DNA of 64,000 bases. It comes from Saccharina japonica. Its lineage: Eukaryota; Sar; Phaeophyceae; Laminariales; Laminariaceae. The stretch lies in contig MEHQ01003627.1 of assembly GCA_008828725.1 (NCBI GenBank), positions 396,514-460,513 of the forward strand, in the 5' to 3' direction. The notes under the pieces were generated by a model. That model saw only the letters and a program-made list of their open reading frames with translations. It did no database searches and was not told the origin of the DNA. Below, one piece after another: positions 20,584-31,148 of the stretch. Within the stretch, counting starts at the first letter, position 1; each line of letters begins with the position of its first letter. A program made the translations under genes and the position numbers.

Positions 20584-21006
20584 ATGGAAGGGGAAGGACA
20601 CTTAGAGATATACGGGGGGTTGAGAGAAGGAATAGGAATTAAAAGGTATCTGCACGGCCCAATGGACGTCGCGAAAAAGCTGAAATTGCGATTTCGTGTA
20701 GGGGACCTGGACCTGCCAGAAAGAAGAAGGAGGTATACCAGTAGCCGGGAAGAGGAAGTAGATGCACAGATGTGCCCATGTGGCAAAGCCATAGCGAGTA
20801 GAATTCACATAGTGGGAGAATTCGAAAGGTACAAGGAGGAAAGGGATGTGTTAGAGGAGGAGATGAGAAAAATAGACGAGTGTGACATGGAGCAGCTTGG
20901 TACACTAAATAGTAGCGATAAAACGATCGTTATCTTAGGAGATAGAGGGTGGCCGCAGGCGGCGAAACAAGAAGGGGGTAAGATTAGCAAAAAAGTTTCT
21001 TTGTAA
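20584..21006 (+). pseudogene. LINE ORF2 C-terminal region with damaged Cys/His motif
   Basis: The 140-codon frame contains FRVGDLDLPERRRRY followed by MCPCGKAIASRIHIVGEFERY. LINE ORF2 proteins commonly end in a CxCG...H...C nucleic-acid-binding motif; here the last Cys of the expected HIVGEC pattern reads Phe. The frame ends shortly before the LINE's probable 3' end. Confidence 0.65.
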
Positions 21007-21129
21007 TATATGGAAACAACGTAATGAGCGCCCAAGTCTTGGAGGTGTCTCTATTAGGAGTAGGAACGGTGCTCCGTCTCGGAAGGGATGCGTGGTCAAT
21101 GGTCAAATGACTACGGCAAGCAAAAAATG

Positions 21130-23300
21130 AGTACGCCCCCCCCCCCTCAGCTGATTGCTGATTGGGCTGGAGCTCATGGAGCCAGCACGCGGCGAGAGTT
21201 GCCCCTCGGGACAACGTCGAGGTCCCGCCGCACCCGGGGATGATAGTGTCCCATCCCCGGATCAGAAATCCTTCCATTCATCTACAAATCCAACAATGCG
21301 GGGACGAAAACAGAGTTCCCCCGGGTCGATACCGCCTCGCAAGGTGTGGAAACCCCACCCCATCGGCTGATTGTTGATTGGCTGGGGCTTACGGAGCCAG
21401 CGCGTGGCTGGAGTTGCCCCTCGGGACAACGCTGAGTTCCCGCCGCACCCGGAGATGATAGTGTCCTATCCCCGGATCAGAAATCCTTCCATACATCTAC
21501 AACTCCAACAATCCGGGGACAAAAACAGATTTCCCCCGGGTCGATACCGCCTTGCAATGTGTGGAAACCCCACCCCCATCAGCTAATTGCTGATTGGGCT
21601 GGAGCTCATGGAGCCAGCGCGCGGCGAGAGTTGCCCCTCGGGACAACGGCGAGATCTCGCCGCACCCGGGGATGATAGTGTCCCATCTCCGGATCAGAAA
21701 TCCTTCCATACATCTACAACTTCATCAATCCGGGGACAAAAACGGAGTCCCCCCGGGTCGATACATGCCCGCATGATGGTTCTTACATTTCCTGTCAGAG
21801 TTGTACATCACACCATACGACTGCTGCTGTACCAGGTATTACATACTACTATTAAATGCTGCTATCTGTCTGTCTGTCTGTCTGGCTGTAATTGAGTAGC
21901 GATATCCAGAGCGATTCAGCCCCACCCTGCCCCATGGGTAGGGAGACTGGACGCCACATCCCGCACAACACTGGGCCCCATGCCGTGCTGAGCCGTGGCC
22001 GTGGCACAATCCCGACGCAGTTCTGACAGCCATCTAGCCAGCCTATTAATAGCTGCTGGCTTACAAATTTTGAATTACTATTCTGGCAGCTGATTGGTTG
22101 CTTCAATCCATGCCAGTGGCCGCTGGCTCTTTCTAGAAGATTGGTGCTGAAAAGAGCCATCGATATTCCGCTACACCCGGGGAGGATAGGGTCCCATCCC
22201 CGAATCAAAACTCCCTCCATGTCTCTACAACTCCGATCAACCGGGACAAACACGGCCATATCCCGGGTCGACACTGCCCCGCACGGTATGGAAACCCCAC
22301 CCCCATCAGTTGGTCACTGATTGGCTGAGGCTTAGGGAGCCGCCGGCGCCCGGGGATGATAAGGCCCCATCCCCGGATCAGAAATCCTTCCATACATCTA
22401 CAACTCCAACGACAGGGGACGAAAACGGACATCCCCCGGGTCGATACCGCCCCGCAAGGTGTGGAAACCCCACCACCGATTGCTGATTGCTGATTTGGCT
22501 GGGGTGCTGGAGTTCATAGAAGAGCCAGCACGCAGCGAGGGTTGCCCCTCGGGGCAACGGCAAGGTCCCGCCGCACCCGGGGATGATATGATCGCATCCC
22601 CGGGTCAGAAATCCTTCCATAAATCTACAACTCCAACGAACCGGGGACGCAACAGGACATGCCCTTGGTCGATACCGCCCCACAAGGTGTGGAAAACCCA
22701 ACCCCACGGGTTAATTTACGGTTGTCTGGAGTTCCTAGAGCCAGCACGTAGCGAGAGTTGCCTCTCGGGGCAACGGCGCAACGGCCCACGTGGTAATTTA
22801 CAATTTACGGTTGCCTGGCCATCATAGAGCCAGCATGTGGCGAGGGTTGCCCCTCGGGGCAACGCCGAAGTCCCGCCGCACCCGGGGATGATAACGTCCC
22901 ATCCCCGGGTCATAAATCCTCCCATACATCTACAACTCCAACAACCCGAGGACGGAAACGGACATCCTCCAGGTCGATAGCGCCCCGCAATGTGTGGAAA
23001 CCCTAATACCACGGGCTGATTTACGGTTGGCTGGCTCCCATGGAGCCAGCGCGAGGCGCGAGTTGCCCCTCGGGGCAACGAAGAGATCCCGCTGCACCCG
23101 GGGATGATAACGTCCTATCCCCGGATCAGAAATCCTTTCGGACATCTACAACTCCAACAACCCTAGGACCCAAACAGACCCCCCCCCGGATCGATACCGC
23201 CCTGCAAGATGTGGAAGCCCCAACCCCACGGGCTGATTTACGTTTTGGTTGGGGCTCAGGGTCGATGTTTCACTGCACCCGGGGATGATAAGGCCCCATT
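21130..23300 (+). repeat. second satellite family, right block
   Basis: Monomers of about 215 bp: the word GTTGCCCCTCGGGACAACG recurs at about 21198, 21413 and 21629, and GTTGCCCCTCGGGGCAACG-type words near 22540, 22755, 22845 and 23065. Shared words are GGGGATGATA, CATCTACAACTCCAACAA and CCCGGGTCGATACC. At 21835-22160 a segment with TACCAGGTATTACATACTAC, a CTGT tract and CTTTCTAGAAGATTG matches the start of the left block at 14.15 kb. Confidence 0.8.
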
Positions 23301-23307
23301 TACGAAT

Positions 23308-23850
23308 TCCCGAGGTTTACCTAGGGTCTTCTATATCGGAAAGTTCAGACCTGTCTGTCTGTCTGTCTGTCTGTCTGTCTGACCCGGTTCAAAGAGGCTC
23401 CAACCCTCGGCATTGTTTTCTCCCAAACCTGACGCGTATATCGTGCGTATACAGCGCCCAGCGATAATCGATCGCCGACACACGTACGAGCAGTCTGGGC
23501 CAATTTTCGGCTTCAACGGAGCCCTGCGCCTTGAGTTACGCGCGGCACCAGCACCCGGGTGAGCAACAACCGCTCACGCGAGCGTCGGTACGAGCAGCTA
23601 AATCGTTCGCAAATTTCCTACAGCGCATCGCTTGTAACAGAAGTGAGATCACATCGTCGAGCCATAGGTCGTTCAGCGGGCGTGGTTAACAGCGTTATTG
23701 AGATCGTTGCCCGCCAATTGCAAAGGGTCGTGCAAGTTCGTCTCAGGCTGCATGCTCTTGACTCGTCTTGACCAGAATGAGCATTGCTGTAGATTATGTG
23801 GCGTTTTCCCCCAGGGTAATTTCAAACGCCACAGTAAATCGAAGTACTTG
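23308..23850 (+). repeat. dispersed repeat B, copy 1
   Basis: Begins GAGGTTTACCTAGGGTCTTC, then a (CTGT)n microsatellite near 23352-23382 and GGTTCAAAGAGGCTCCAACC. Almost the same sequence occurs at 42399-42985 in intron 1, with only small indels and substitutions. No coding motif. Confidence 0.85.
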
Positions 23851-25190
23851 AGAAAAACAACAGTATTTCCTACGTACGTCACGAGTCACTCGTGATGTTG
23901 ACACAGGTTCGCAAGTTGCGTACAGGCCATGGATCGAAACCGATGGAGGTTCTAGCGGTAGATATCTCTGTCCCCCAACGGGGTTCTCAGCGTGGGTGCC
24001 CCCTAATGGCTGTCGACCGCACAAGCTGGCTTTGCTGTCTCTTCGATCCGCAGCCCCACGAGCAGGCAGCTGCTCTAGGGTGTTGCCGGATATTCTTTGG
24101 CGTTTTTTGCCGGAGTGGCTGCCACCCTCCAGTAATTGACGTAGAATTTTCCTAGGGTTCGTGCAAACTTCACTATTAATACTACTACTGCTGTACTTCA
24201 ACTTACTTATCACACGTACGCGCGTCCTGCGTACTACTGGCTGCTGATGTATCTTCTGTATATATAACATACCTGGTAGGAAGTTGCTGCTGCTGCCGTA
24301 GGTACTTATACGCCACATGCCACAACATACCAGTACTACTATTCACACGTGATGCAGTACAATACCGCGGTAGGCGGGTACTATACATTCAGTTGTACGT
24401 ACGTACAGCAGTACGTAATGCAGCGCAGCGCCGCGCGGTGCCGTGTGGTGTCGTGGCCTGCCGTGCGGTCCTACAGTGCTGTGGCATGCTGTGCCTTCTC
24501 TTCTTCCGTACATCTACGTATACAGCAGCAAAGATAATTAGTACTACAGTAGTAGTACGTACTAACACTATCGTTTCTTCCCCGTGGTACGTCATATTAT
24601 GATACACACCAGGTGCAATAATATGATGTACCGGTCGCAGCCTTGCGTGATGCCGAAAATGTTAGGGGCATTGTGGCGAAGGATCGGGGTCAGACGTATT
24701 ACCAAGAGTTGAGAGTGCTCTACACACGTTAGCTATATTGTGGCCAAGGCTGAACATCGGACGTACTGCGAAGCGCCCCACACACTGCCCACAGAGAATG
24801 ACAATACTGACTGCCGTTATACTTAAGCCCGGTCTGTAGACTATGCGCCAAAACGCTCACAGGGCACGATTCTTGGTAGATTTCGCCGTAGATCTGGACG
24901 TCAAGGCGACTTCTCGTAGAAATACTGGGTTCTTCGGCGTGTCGCGGTCAGATGCCCCCAGCGTGTTCTTGGGGTTAGCTCGGCTAGATATCACAGATTG
25001 GGGAAGACGCCGTACCTCGCTCAACATACTACAACAACTAACCCAGACTAACCTACGACTTGCTGCTCGCCGGGAAAGGCCTGCAAGGACGGAGTCCCGC
25101 GATTCTGAGCCGCGGGAGACGGAGGCACGGGGACAAATAATTACTTCCGTCCAACCATATCATAATTTGTAACACCTAGGGAACAGCAGG
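23850..25190 (+). repeat. dispersed repeat C, copy 1
   Basis: Starts AACAACAGTATTTCCTACGT and includes GGCTGTCGACCGCACAAGCT, a palindrome-rich TACGTACGTACAGCAGTACG part and TTGCGTGATGCCGAAAATGT. It ends near GGGAACAGCAGGGCAACG. The same order appears at 45563-46545 and 47018-47865; fragments lie at 39490-39556 plus 40643-40790 and, inverted, at 53990-54250. Frames inside (for example MRQNAHRARFLVDFAVDLD at 24843) are shared repeat sequence. Confidence 0.85.
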
Positions 25191-25631
25191 GCAACGATTT
25201 CCCTGCTCTACAGTCATATATCCTTCAATAAATGTACACTTGAAAAAAAAACGGACATCCCCCGGGTCGATACCGTCCCGCATGGTGGTTCTAATTTTTC
25301 GGTTCAGAGTGGTAGATCACACAGCACACTGTTAAGGGGACGTTTAGGTACCCTCAGGAAAAACTTACATGCTACTATGGGCAACGCAAAGCTAGCGCCA
25401 CCGGCGGAGCCGTGGCCGTACCGCTAGTACATAATAAAATACACGAACTCTTCCTGTCGGGTTATTGTATTACCACTTCTGCAAGGCACGACTGCCTGTC
25501 GCAACAAAACACCGAAGATACAAAATGTACCCCTACCAAATCTACCAAGCACGACAGCTCATTATATGAGAACACCCCACACCTGATGCTATTGATGCCT
25601 GTGTTCTTTCAACAGGGACTTCCTATCTATG
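25191..25631. other. no recognisable gene
   Basis: Contains a short piece of the second satellite family near 25255-25290 (CCCCCGGGTCGATACCGTCC) and otherwise unassigned sequence. Confidence 0.4.
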
Positions 25632-25710
25632 TTTTTTTTTTCTTTTTTTTTCTGTCCATCCCATTTATTATCTCCGCCCTTCTATTCTCTCTCCCTCTTT
25701 AGTCGTAACT
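25632..25710 (-). mobile_element. tRNA-derived SINE, truncated copy 4
   Basis: Poly-T, then CCATCCCATTTATTATC and CTCTTTAGTCGTAACT, the reverse complement of the SINE tail. The rest of the body and the tRNA-like head are missing; AGAGGTGGGTACC, a hAT-like end, follows at once. Confidence 0.7.
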
Positions 25711-25905
25711 AGAGGTGGGTACCTTTAAGAAAAAAGCCGGTTTAAACCGGTTTTTGGAAACCCAGCAGGCGTGCCCGAGTAGACGGTTTTTGGCAAAAAA
25801 AAACGCGATTTTTTCGGCCGGTTTAAACCGGTTAACCGAAAACCGGTTTAAACCGGAAAAAAACCGCGGTTAACCGGTTAATTAACCGGTTTAAACCGGC
25901 AGAAT
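25711..25905. repeat. AACCGGTTTAAACCGGTT palindromic-tile tract with one hAT-like end
   Basis: Starts AGAGGTGGGTACC, like the ends of the 12.0-12.95 kb element, then consists largely of GGTTTAAACCGG tiles. It contains AAACCCAGCAGGCGTG, the reverse complement of sequence near 12890-12907. The opposite end was not identified, so it may be a fragment. Confidence 0.65.
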
Positions 25906-26329
25906 CGGATCGACTCTTGACTGATTACACTGCTACGTACAACAACAGTAGTAATATAGTACGGGTCGAAAATGCCTTGGTTCTGGTGTCTGAATGACTT
26001 GGTATTTGCGTGTGGGCCGAGAACGATTATTTTTTGTGCGGGGGATATAAATTGACTTGATTTCAGTGTGGGTATAGCCACGTGTTATATGACTGGGTGA
26101 GACACAGAGTATCTATCCCCTTGCAGGTTGATCTATTAAGAATCCTTGGTGTTACTCACTTTCCGTAGAATCAAGCGTAGAAGAGAAGCAGCTTGTATTA
26201 ATCCCCGAGCCAGATGGCATCTGCCCCGGGACGGGCTTCAAGTATGGCCCTCCGATCTTATGAATACCCCGAATACGAATGCCATATACGAAAACGGACC
26301 AATTACCTACATGAGGTAATTACCAGGGG
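25906..26329. other. no recognisable gene
   Basis: A short plus frame (26214-26441) leads into the next repeat. The only motif noticed is AAATTGACTTGATTTCAGTG, related to the ACTTGATTTTAGTATGG motif in repeat D. Confidence 0.4.
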
Positions 26330-26760
26330 TACGCGCGGTGCCAATTTTTTGGGTCTTCCCGAGGGGCGGTATGGGAAAATGTTCCCGTCTGTTTACCGCG
26401 GGACGGGAATGGGACGGGAAGGTGGGAAACCATTTGGTTGACGGGATTGGACGGGAAGACACGATTCTTTGGCGGTACGGGACGGGACGGGAACCGATTT
26501 TTGGCGGTACGGTACGGTACGGGAAACATTTTTCGGCGGTACGGGAAATGATCGGTGAACGGGTCGGGAATAGGTCGGGAATAAGTCGGGAATGGGTCGG
26601 GAATGGGTCGGGAATGGGTCGGGAACCGGGTCGGGAATACGGTCGGGAAACGCAGTCGGGAAACGCAGTCGGGAATTGTTGGGAACACGGTCGGGAACAC
26701 ACGCTGGAGACAACGACTGAAAAGGGTATAATCAAAAGTCTTCTTCGAGTACGAGTATAA
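26330..26760 (+). repeat. minisatellite of GGGTCGGGAAT units with GGCGGTACGGGA repeats
   Basis: From about 26380 the sequence is built of GACGGGAA and GGCGGTACGGGA words; 26555-26700 is an almost regular 10-11 bp array of GGTCGGGAAT. The open frames on both strands (26307-26975) are products of this array. Confidence 0.8.
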
Positions 26761-26959
26761 CATTCGCGAGAACAGTGCCAATAGGAGCAGGAACCGGGGC
26801 TGATTGCTTTGGCGCTGCTTGAGGCGCCGAAGCAGATCCGCCGGGATCCTCCACCTCCACAACGTCCATGCTTGATGCCATGTTTTGTCTTTGGGCCGGG
26901 TGGTGGTGTGAGTGTTCTTGGTTTTATTCTCGACATAATAATTTCCCAAATGTACGACC

Positions 26960-27984
26960 GATTTATTATAAACATATCTATTCTTTCACGATTAGAGGTC
27001 CGTAGTTACTCGATGCTCTTTGTCCGTACAGACCAACTGATACACAGCTCTTTGCAAACAGACCTTTTGTTTCGCAACCAGCCCTTCAAACAGGCCAACT
27101 GAGCTCTTCGCAAACAGCAACTGACGTAACAGCCAAACTGACGTATTGTACTGACGACGTATTATGCAAACAGCCCAACTGACATCTACCCGCGGGAGGG
27201 GAGGGGTTCCCAGCGTATTCGGAGGGCTTTGCGGCCCGGGTCCAAATCCACACTAATTTCAAGATAAAAAATTTCCACACTAAAATCAAGTAATTTTCCT
27301 GGCCATACTAAAATCAAGTAATTTTTTCCTAAAGAGTCCCCCAGATGTGAAAATATGGATCTCCAGAACTTCGGTCAAAATCGAAATCGGCCCATAACTT
27401 CGCGAGTTGGCCACTTTTACACTAATTTCAAGATAAAAAACGCCAGACGTAAAAAAATCGACCGAAAAAAAAAAAAAAAAAAACGCCAGTGCTGTACGTA
27501 CAAGGGCTGTGCATCCATGCCGGCGTTTTGTTTACACTGCTGTACGTACAAGGGCTGCGCATCCATGCCGGCGTTTTGTTTGTGTCCGCTGTACGTACGT
27601 ACGAGTCGTACTGCTGGACTGCTGCTGCTGCTGTTGTTGTTATTGCTGCTGTAGATGGGTTATATAATGACTACTACTATTATTATTGCTGTACGTACTG
27701 ACTGGTGCTGCTGTATACTGATTTCACTCTGCTGTTGTTGTAGATTGTGGATGGGTGGATCGGTTGGTGCGTGTGTGTATCGATCGGTTGGTGCGCACGT
27801 ACGTACGTGGTTGGGTGGGTGGGTCGGTGGTTGGGTGGGTGGGTGTGAGTGATGTGAGTGGATGTTGGTAAGTACGTGAGAGTGGGTGGGTGGGTGGGTG
27901 GGTGTGGGTGGGTGGGTGTCGGTGGGTCGGTTGATACGTGGTTGACTGCGTGTGTGGATCGTGACCCAGTTCTTATTTTGTATT
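26960..27984 (+). repeat. dispersed repeat D, copy 1, first part
   Basis: Matches the reverse complement of 51410-52395. Recognisable blocks are GAGGTCCGTAGTTACTCGAT, repeated CAGCCCAACTGACAT/GACGTA segments, GGAGGGCTTTGCGGCCCGGG, two copies of GTACGTACAAGGGCTG-TGCATCCATGCCGGCG, a GTGGGTGGGTGG minisatellite (27740-27945) and GTGACCCAGTTCTTAT. It is interrupted at 27985 by an insertion and resumes at 29045. Confidence 0.85.
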
Positions 27985-29044
27985 TTTGTTTCTGTCCTCT
28001 TTATACCGGCCCCGCCCTGGCGTGGTTCGGGGTACCACTAGTAGTATATGTATTAAACAGCAGTGTGTGTTGTCTTCACAGGAAACCCGTTCTTTCTACT
28101 GTACCCTGTAATGCGTTTTACAACCTAACTGCAGCAGTACATGCATGTAATGGTATGGCCAGTCACTACCACATGCACCCATTGTCCGTGATCCCTAATC
28201 TTAGAGCGATACAATNATTATGTGGTCACAGACTGTGAGACAGAGAAAAACCAAACAAATTAAACGTAAATGAATGTAGTAAATCAAGTGAAATGTCAAC
28301 TCCAGGGTACGAGAACACATCGACACGAGCCAACCAAAGAGTAAGGATGAAAACTAATTAAACGAATTATGAAATGCACGGAGTCAGAAGCACCCCTAGA
28401 AGAAAAGCATGCGTGCCACAAGAGAACAGATAACTGCTGCACGGGCAAGCAACACGAAGAAGAGGAAGACACCGGCATAGAAGTACGTACTATTAAGGGG
28501 CCCCTTCGGTCATGATGAAACACGAGTCTTCCATCGTTGAAAAATATATATTTTTCGTTTTTTTTACAGCAGCAATACTATTTCTGGTATAATAACACCA
28601 TATCAGTACTCCTTACCGAAAACGGCATAGCTCCAGTTCTAATGCTCAGTATTTCGCCCATAGAGTTGTTGCAAAGAGCCTAGACCATGGTCAACATTTG
28701 TGTCTCGGGAGGCATATCGATCAGACGCCTTGGTCGTCACGAAAAGTGCCTCTAAAGATGCAGTATCAGATATTCGTTTACAGGCGGTCTTTGTCGATAT
28801 GCCTCCCGAGACACAAATGTTGACCATGGTCTAGGCTCTTTTCAAATACTCTATGGGCGAAAACCTGAGCATTAGAACTGGAGCTATGCCGTTTTCCGTA
28901 AGGAGTACTGATATGGTGTTATTATACCAGAAATAGTATTGCTGCTGTAAAAAAAACGAAAAAATATATATTTTTCAACGATGGAAGACTCGTGTTTCAT
29001 CATGACCGAAGGGGCCCCTTAATAATGATGTAGGAGGTACTACG
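27985..29044. mobile_element. ~1.06-kb insertion splitting repeat D
   Basis: Its limits come from comparison with the uninterrupted copy at 51095-52395, in which the sequences flanking this insertion are joined. No coding motif. It carries the 532-bp foldback structure at 28492-29023 near its right end, so it may be two nested insertions. Confidence 0.7.
28492..29023. mobile_element. foldback element with ~229-bp inverted arms
   Basis: The arm at 28492-28720 pairs with 28794-29023, leaving a 73-bp centre. The outer ends are ATTAAGGGGCCCCTTCGGTC and its complement. The arms are mostly identical, with a few substitutions and small changes (for example around CCATAGAGTTGTTGC versus the mate's CCATAGAGTATTTGA). 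No protein is encoded. Confidence 0.9.
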
Positions 29045-29360
29045 TAAATGTTCGACCAGCAGGTGGCAGCATGGTAAAACATAAAACGAGAGTTCGTATA
29101 TATCTATGTACGTGCACAATGTTTATTGTTATTAGTTTCCTTCTTCGTCTGCACAATAAACGCTTTGTCCGCACTCCTCGGCTTTAGATGAAGATGCAGC
29201 AGTGCAGTTTGTTGCTTCTGTCTTTTTTGCTGCTGCAGCTGCTGCATCTGCTGCTGTGCATTATGTTGACGCTCTGCTGCTGGCGAGGTAACCCGTTTTT
29301 CTTGCGTCGCCTTTACTATATTAAGACCACTCCGTAGGAAAGCCTTGTACGTACTATTAT
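29045..29360 (+). repeat. dispersed repeat D, copy 1, second part
   Basis: TGTTCGACCAGCAGGTGGCA to AAGACCACTCCGTAGGAAAG, containing a GCTGCTGCAGCTGCTGC stretch. It is the reverse complement of about 51095-51405. Confidence 0.85.
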
Positions 29361-29909
29361 TTCAAAAAGCGAGATGTGAGTTGGGCCGATTGAATGGTTG
29401 ATACAAATTTTAAGTTCATGTTTAATTTTTGAATTAAAAAAAACGAGAGGAAAAATAAAGAAAAAAGGAAATACATATTCGCGCGTATGTGAGTCTCAGG
29501 TTGCTGCTACATTGTCAGTTGGCGATATCTGTCATGCAAGATCGTGCATGACCAGAAGATGTTCCTCCATTTTTGTGGGTATTGCATCTTGTACTAAAAG
29601 TGGTCAGAGGTCTCCGTAGATCTGACGGTAGTTGAGGCGGGGAATTACCTGGCCTGGTCACCAAGTAATTACTTGTGACAGCTGTCGTGACTCCTGATAT
29701 GAGATGAGCTCGTGTCTTGCCTCATGTCACTTCTGCTTTGCTTGCCGTGCCGAGCATCACCGATACCTGGCGTGTACTACACGCTACAAAGCCAAGAAAG
29801 AGAAGCTTGCTGCAGACACAAGTCGAACCCGAGACACCAGAGTCTCATATTGGCGTCGACTGAGGCTTGCGCCTGCAGGAAGTTTCTGATTTCAGAGTTT
29901 TCATCGCCG
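29361..29909. other. upstream flank of the gag fragment; nothing identified
   Basis: Open sequence runs into the gag frame from about 29712, but the first ATG in that frame is at 29910. GCTACAAAGCCAAGAAAGAG-type sequence upstream shows no motif, and no long terminal repeat was recognised. Confidence 0.35.
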
Positions 29910-31148
29910 ATGGCGAAAAAGAAAAAAGCTGCAGCAAAACCCGCCGCACAGCCCGAGCCCGAGCGCGAGCCATCCGCACCGCTGGTTGATTTTGGAACAC
30001 CGCATACTTCTGATGAGGAAGGAGCAACCGAGTCCACCAGTACCCCCGAGCGTGATGCACCATCGTCGCCTCACGTCGACCAGGAGTCGTCTTCCAGGTC
30101 ATCCTCTTCCTCCTCGTCGTCGAGTGAGGAAGCGTCGTCCCACCAGGGTGAATCCTCCGTAGAGATGACCCCGAGCGAACTTGCCATCCTTCTCTGGTCA
30201 GAGGAGACAAAGGCAAACATTCGAGCGATTCGACAGAACCGCCCGCAGGCACCGCTGTCTGCAGGCTCTGCGGCAAAAAAGTTTTGGGGGGCCCCGGGCT
30301 GTTTAAATGGGGCAATCCAAACCCCACCCCCCGGGGGACCGGTCCCCCCAGCCCATCGGCGTCCCGACCAGCAGCCATGGCGAGCGAGGTGGGTCCTGTG
30401 TCGTCGACAGCGGTAGATAACTCAGGGTCGTCGAGTATTTCCACCGCAGCCGGTTCTGTTTCAGCATCATCGTTGCCTCTGGTCGACCAAACCGTGTCGA
30501 CCACCTCTGTACCAGCAGCCCGTGCTGCTGTACAGAGTGTAGGAGGTACGCAACCACCGTCTGCGAACCCTCCGAACCCCCTGCTGCCGTCAGCAGACCG
30601 TACCAATCCGTCGTCGGATTCCCTCGGGGCTCGCCCCTTGCCTGCGGAAGTTGCAGCCGTTGCCGTCACGGCTGCTGACTTGCGTGGGGTACCTCGTCTG
30701 ACCGGGTCGGTTGACCAAAACGTTCCGGAAATTTTGAGTCATTTCAGGGTCATCGTTGGCCTCAAAGCGAAGAGAGTTCGCTCAAATGATTGATGATAAT
30801 TTCAGTGACATGGTTGCGCTCGAACACATAGCGTTGTTGGGCGGAAACACTGTCTAACGCTTATCCAGCAACTCGTGACTGGTCAGATAGACACGAGCAA
30901 GGCAACAGCATCGTCCGAGCCAGAAACGCCGGGGTCATTCACGCCACCCTCCACTTGGCATGAGATGACTCAGGCACTGCTCGACCTACTCATGCCGGCG
31001 AATTCTATTGACGAATACGCGAGGAAGACCGCGATCTTCAACCAGAAGGGCGCTGAGACTGTTTCGGCGTGCGCCATGCGATTTTGCACAATCCTGTCGC
31101 AGTTCCAAGCTGCCGCCGACCGTGTCGANGACAATCGCACAACGTGGA
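29910..31148 (+). pseudogene. retrotransposon gag, 5' part, frameshifted and cut off
   Basis: ATG at 29910 opens MAKKKKAAAKPAAQPEPERE, an acidic/serine-rich leader with a run of Ser codons. The sense then shifts to a second frame (30284-30793), has two further shifts around 30785-30855, and ends in a gag core: TWHEMTQALLDLLMP, SIDEYARKTAIFNQKGAE, then SACAMRFCTILSQFQAAADRV. This is the pattern of LTR-retrotransposon gag proteins (helical, RxxxLxxxxQxG followed by a FxxLxxQ block). Coding sense ends at about 31148, where the 924-bp palindrome begins. The matching 3' part appears in inverse orientation at 37566-37972. One undetermined base (N) lies near 31130. Confidence 0.7.

Larger units (their letters stand above)
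16700..21110 (+). mobile_element. decayed non-LTR retrotransposon (LINE) with endonuclease and reverse transcriptase
   Basis: Ordered plus-strand parts: ORF1 (16738-17289), APE-type endonuclease (17286-18480), linker (18419-19075), reverse transcriptase (19075-20357) and C-terminal Cys/His motif (20584-21006). The APE endonuclease followed by RT with no RNase H motif seen fits Jockey/CR1-type clades; the clade is inferred. ORF2 is split over at least five frame changes and stops, so it cannot be active. The second satellite family flanks it on both sides (14.15-15.53 and 21.13-23.3 kb), as if it inserted into that array. No poly-A tail or target duplication was recognised. Confidence 0.85.

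Noticed and set aside
26307-26975. Long minus-strand Pro/Arg/Ser-rich protein
   Set aside because: It is the translation of the GGGTCGGGAAT minisatellite; a matching frame exists on the plus strand.
30303-30669. Minus-strand frames opposite the gag 5' part
   Set aside because: They mirror the GC-rich, Ser/Pro-coding plus-strand frame and have no motif of their own.
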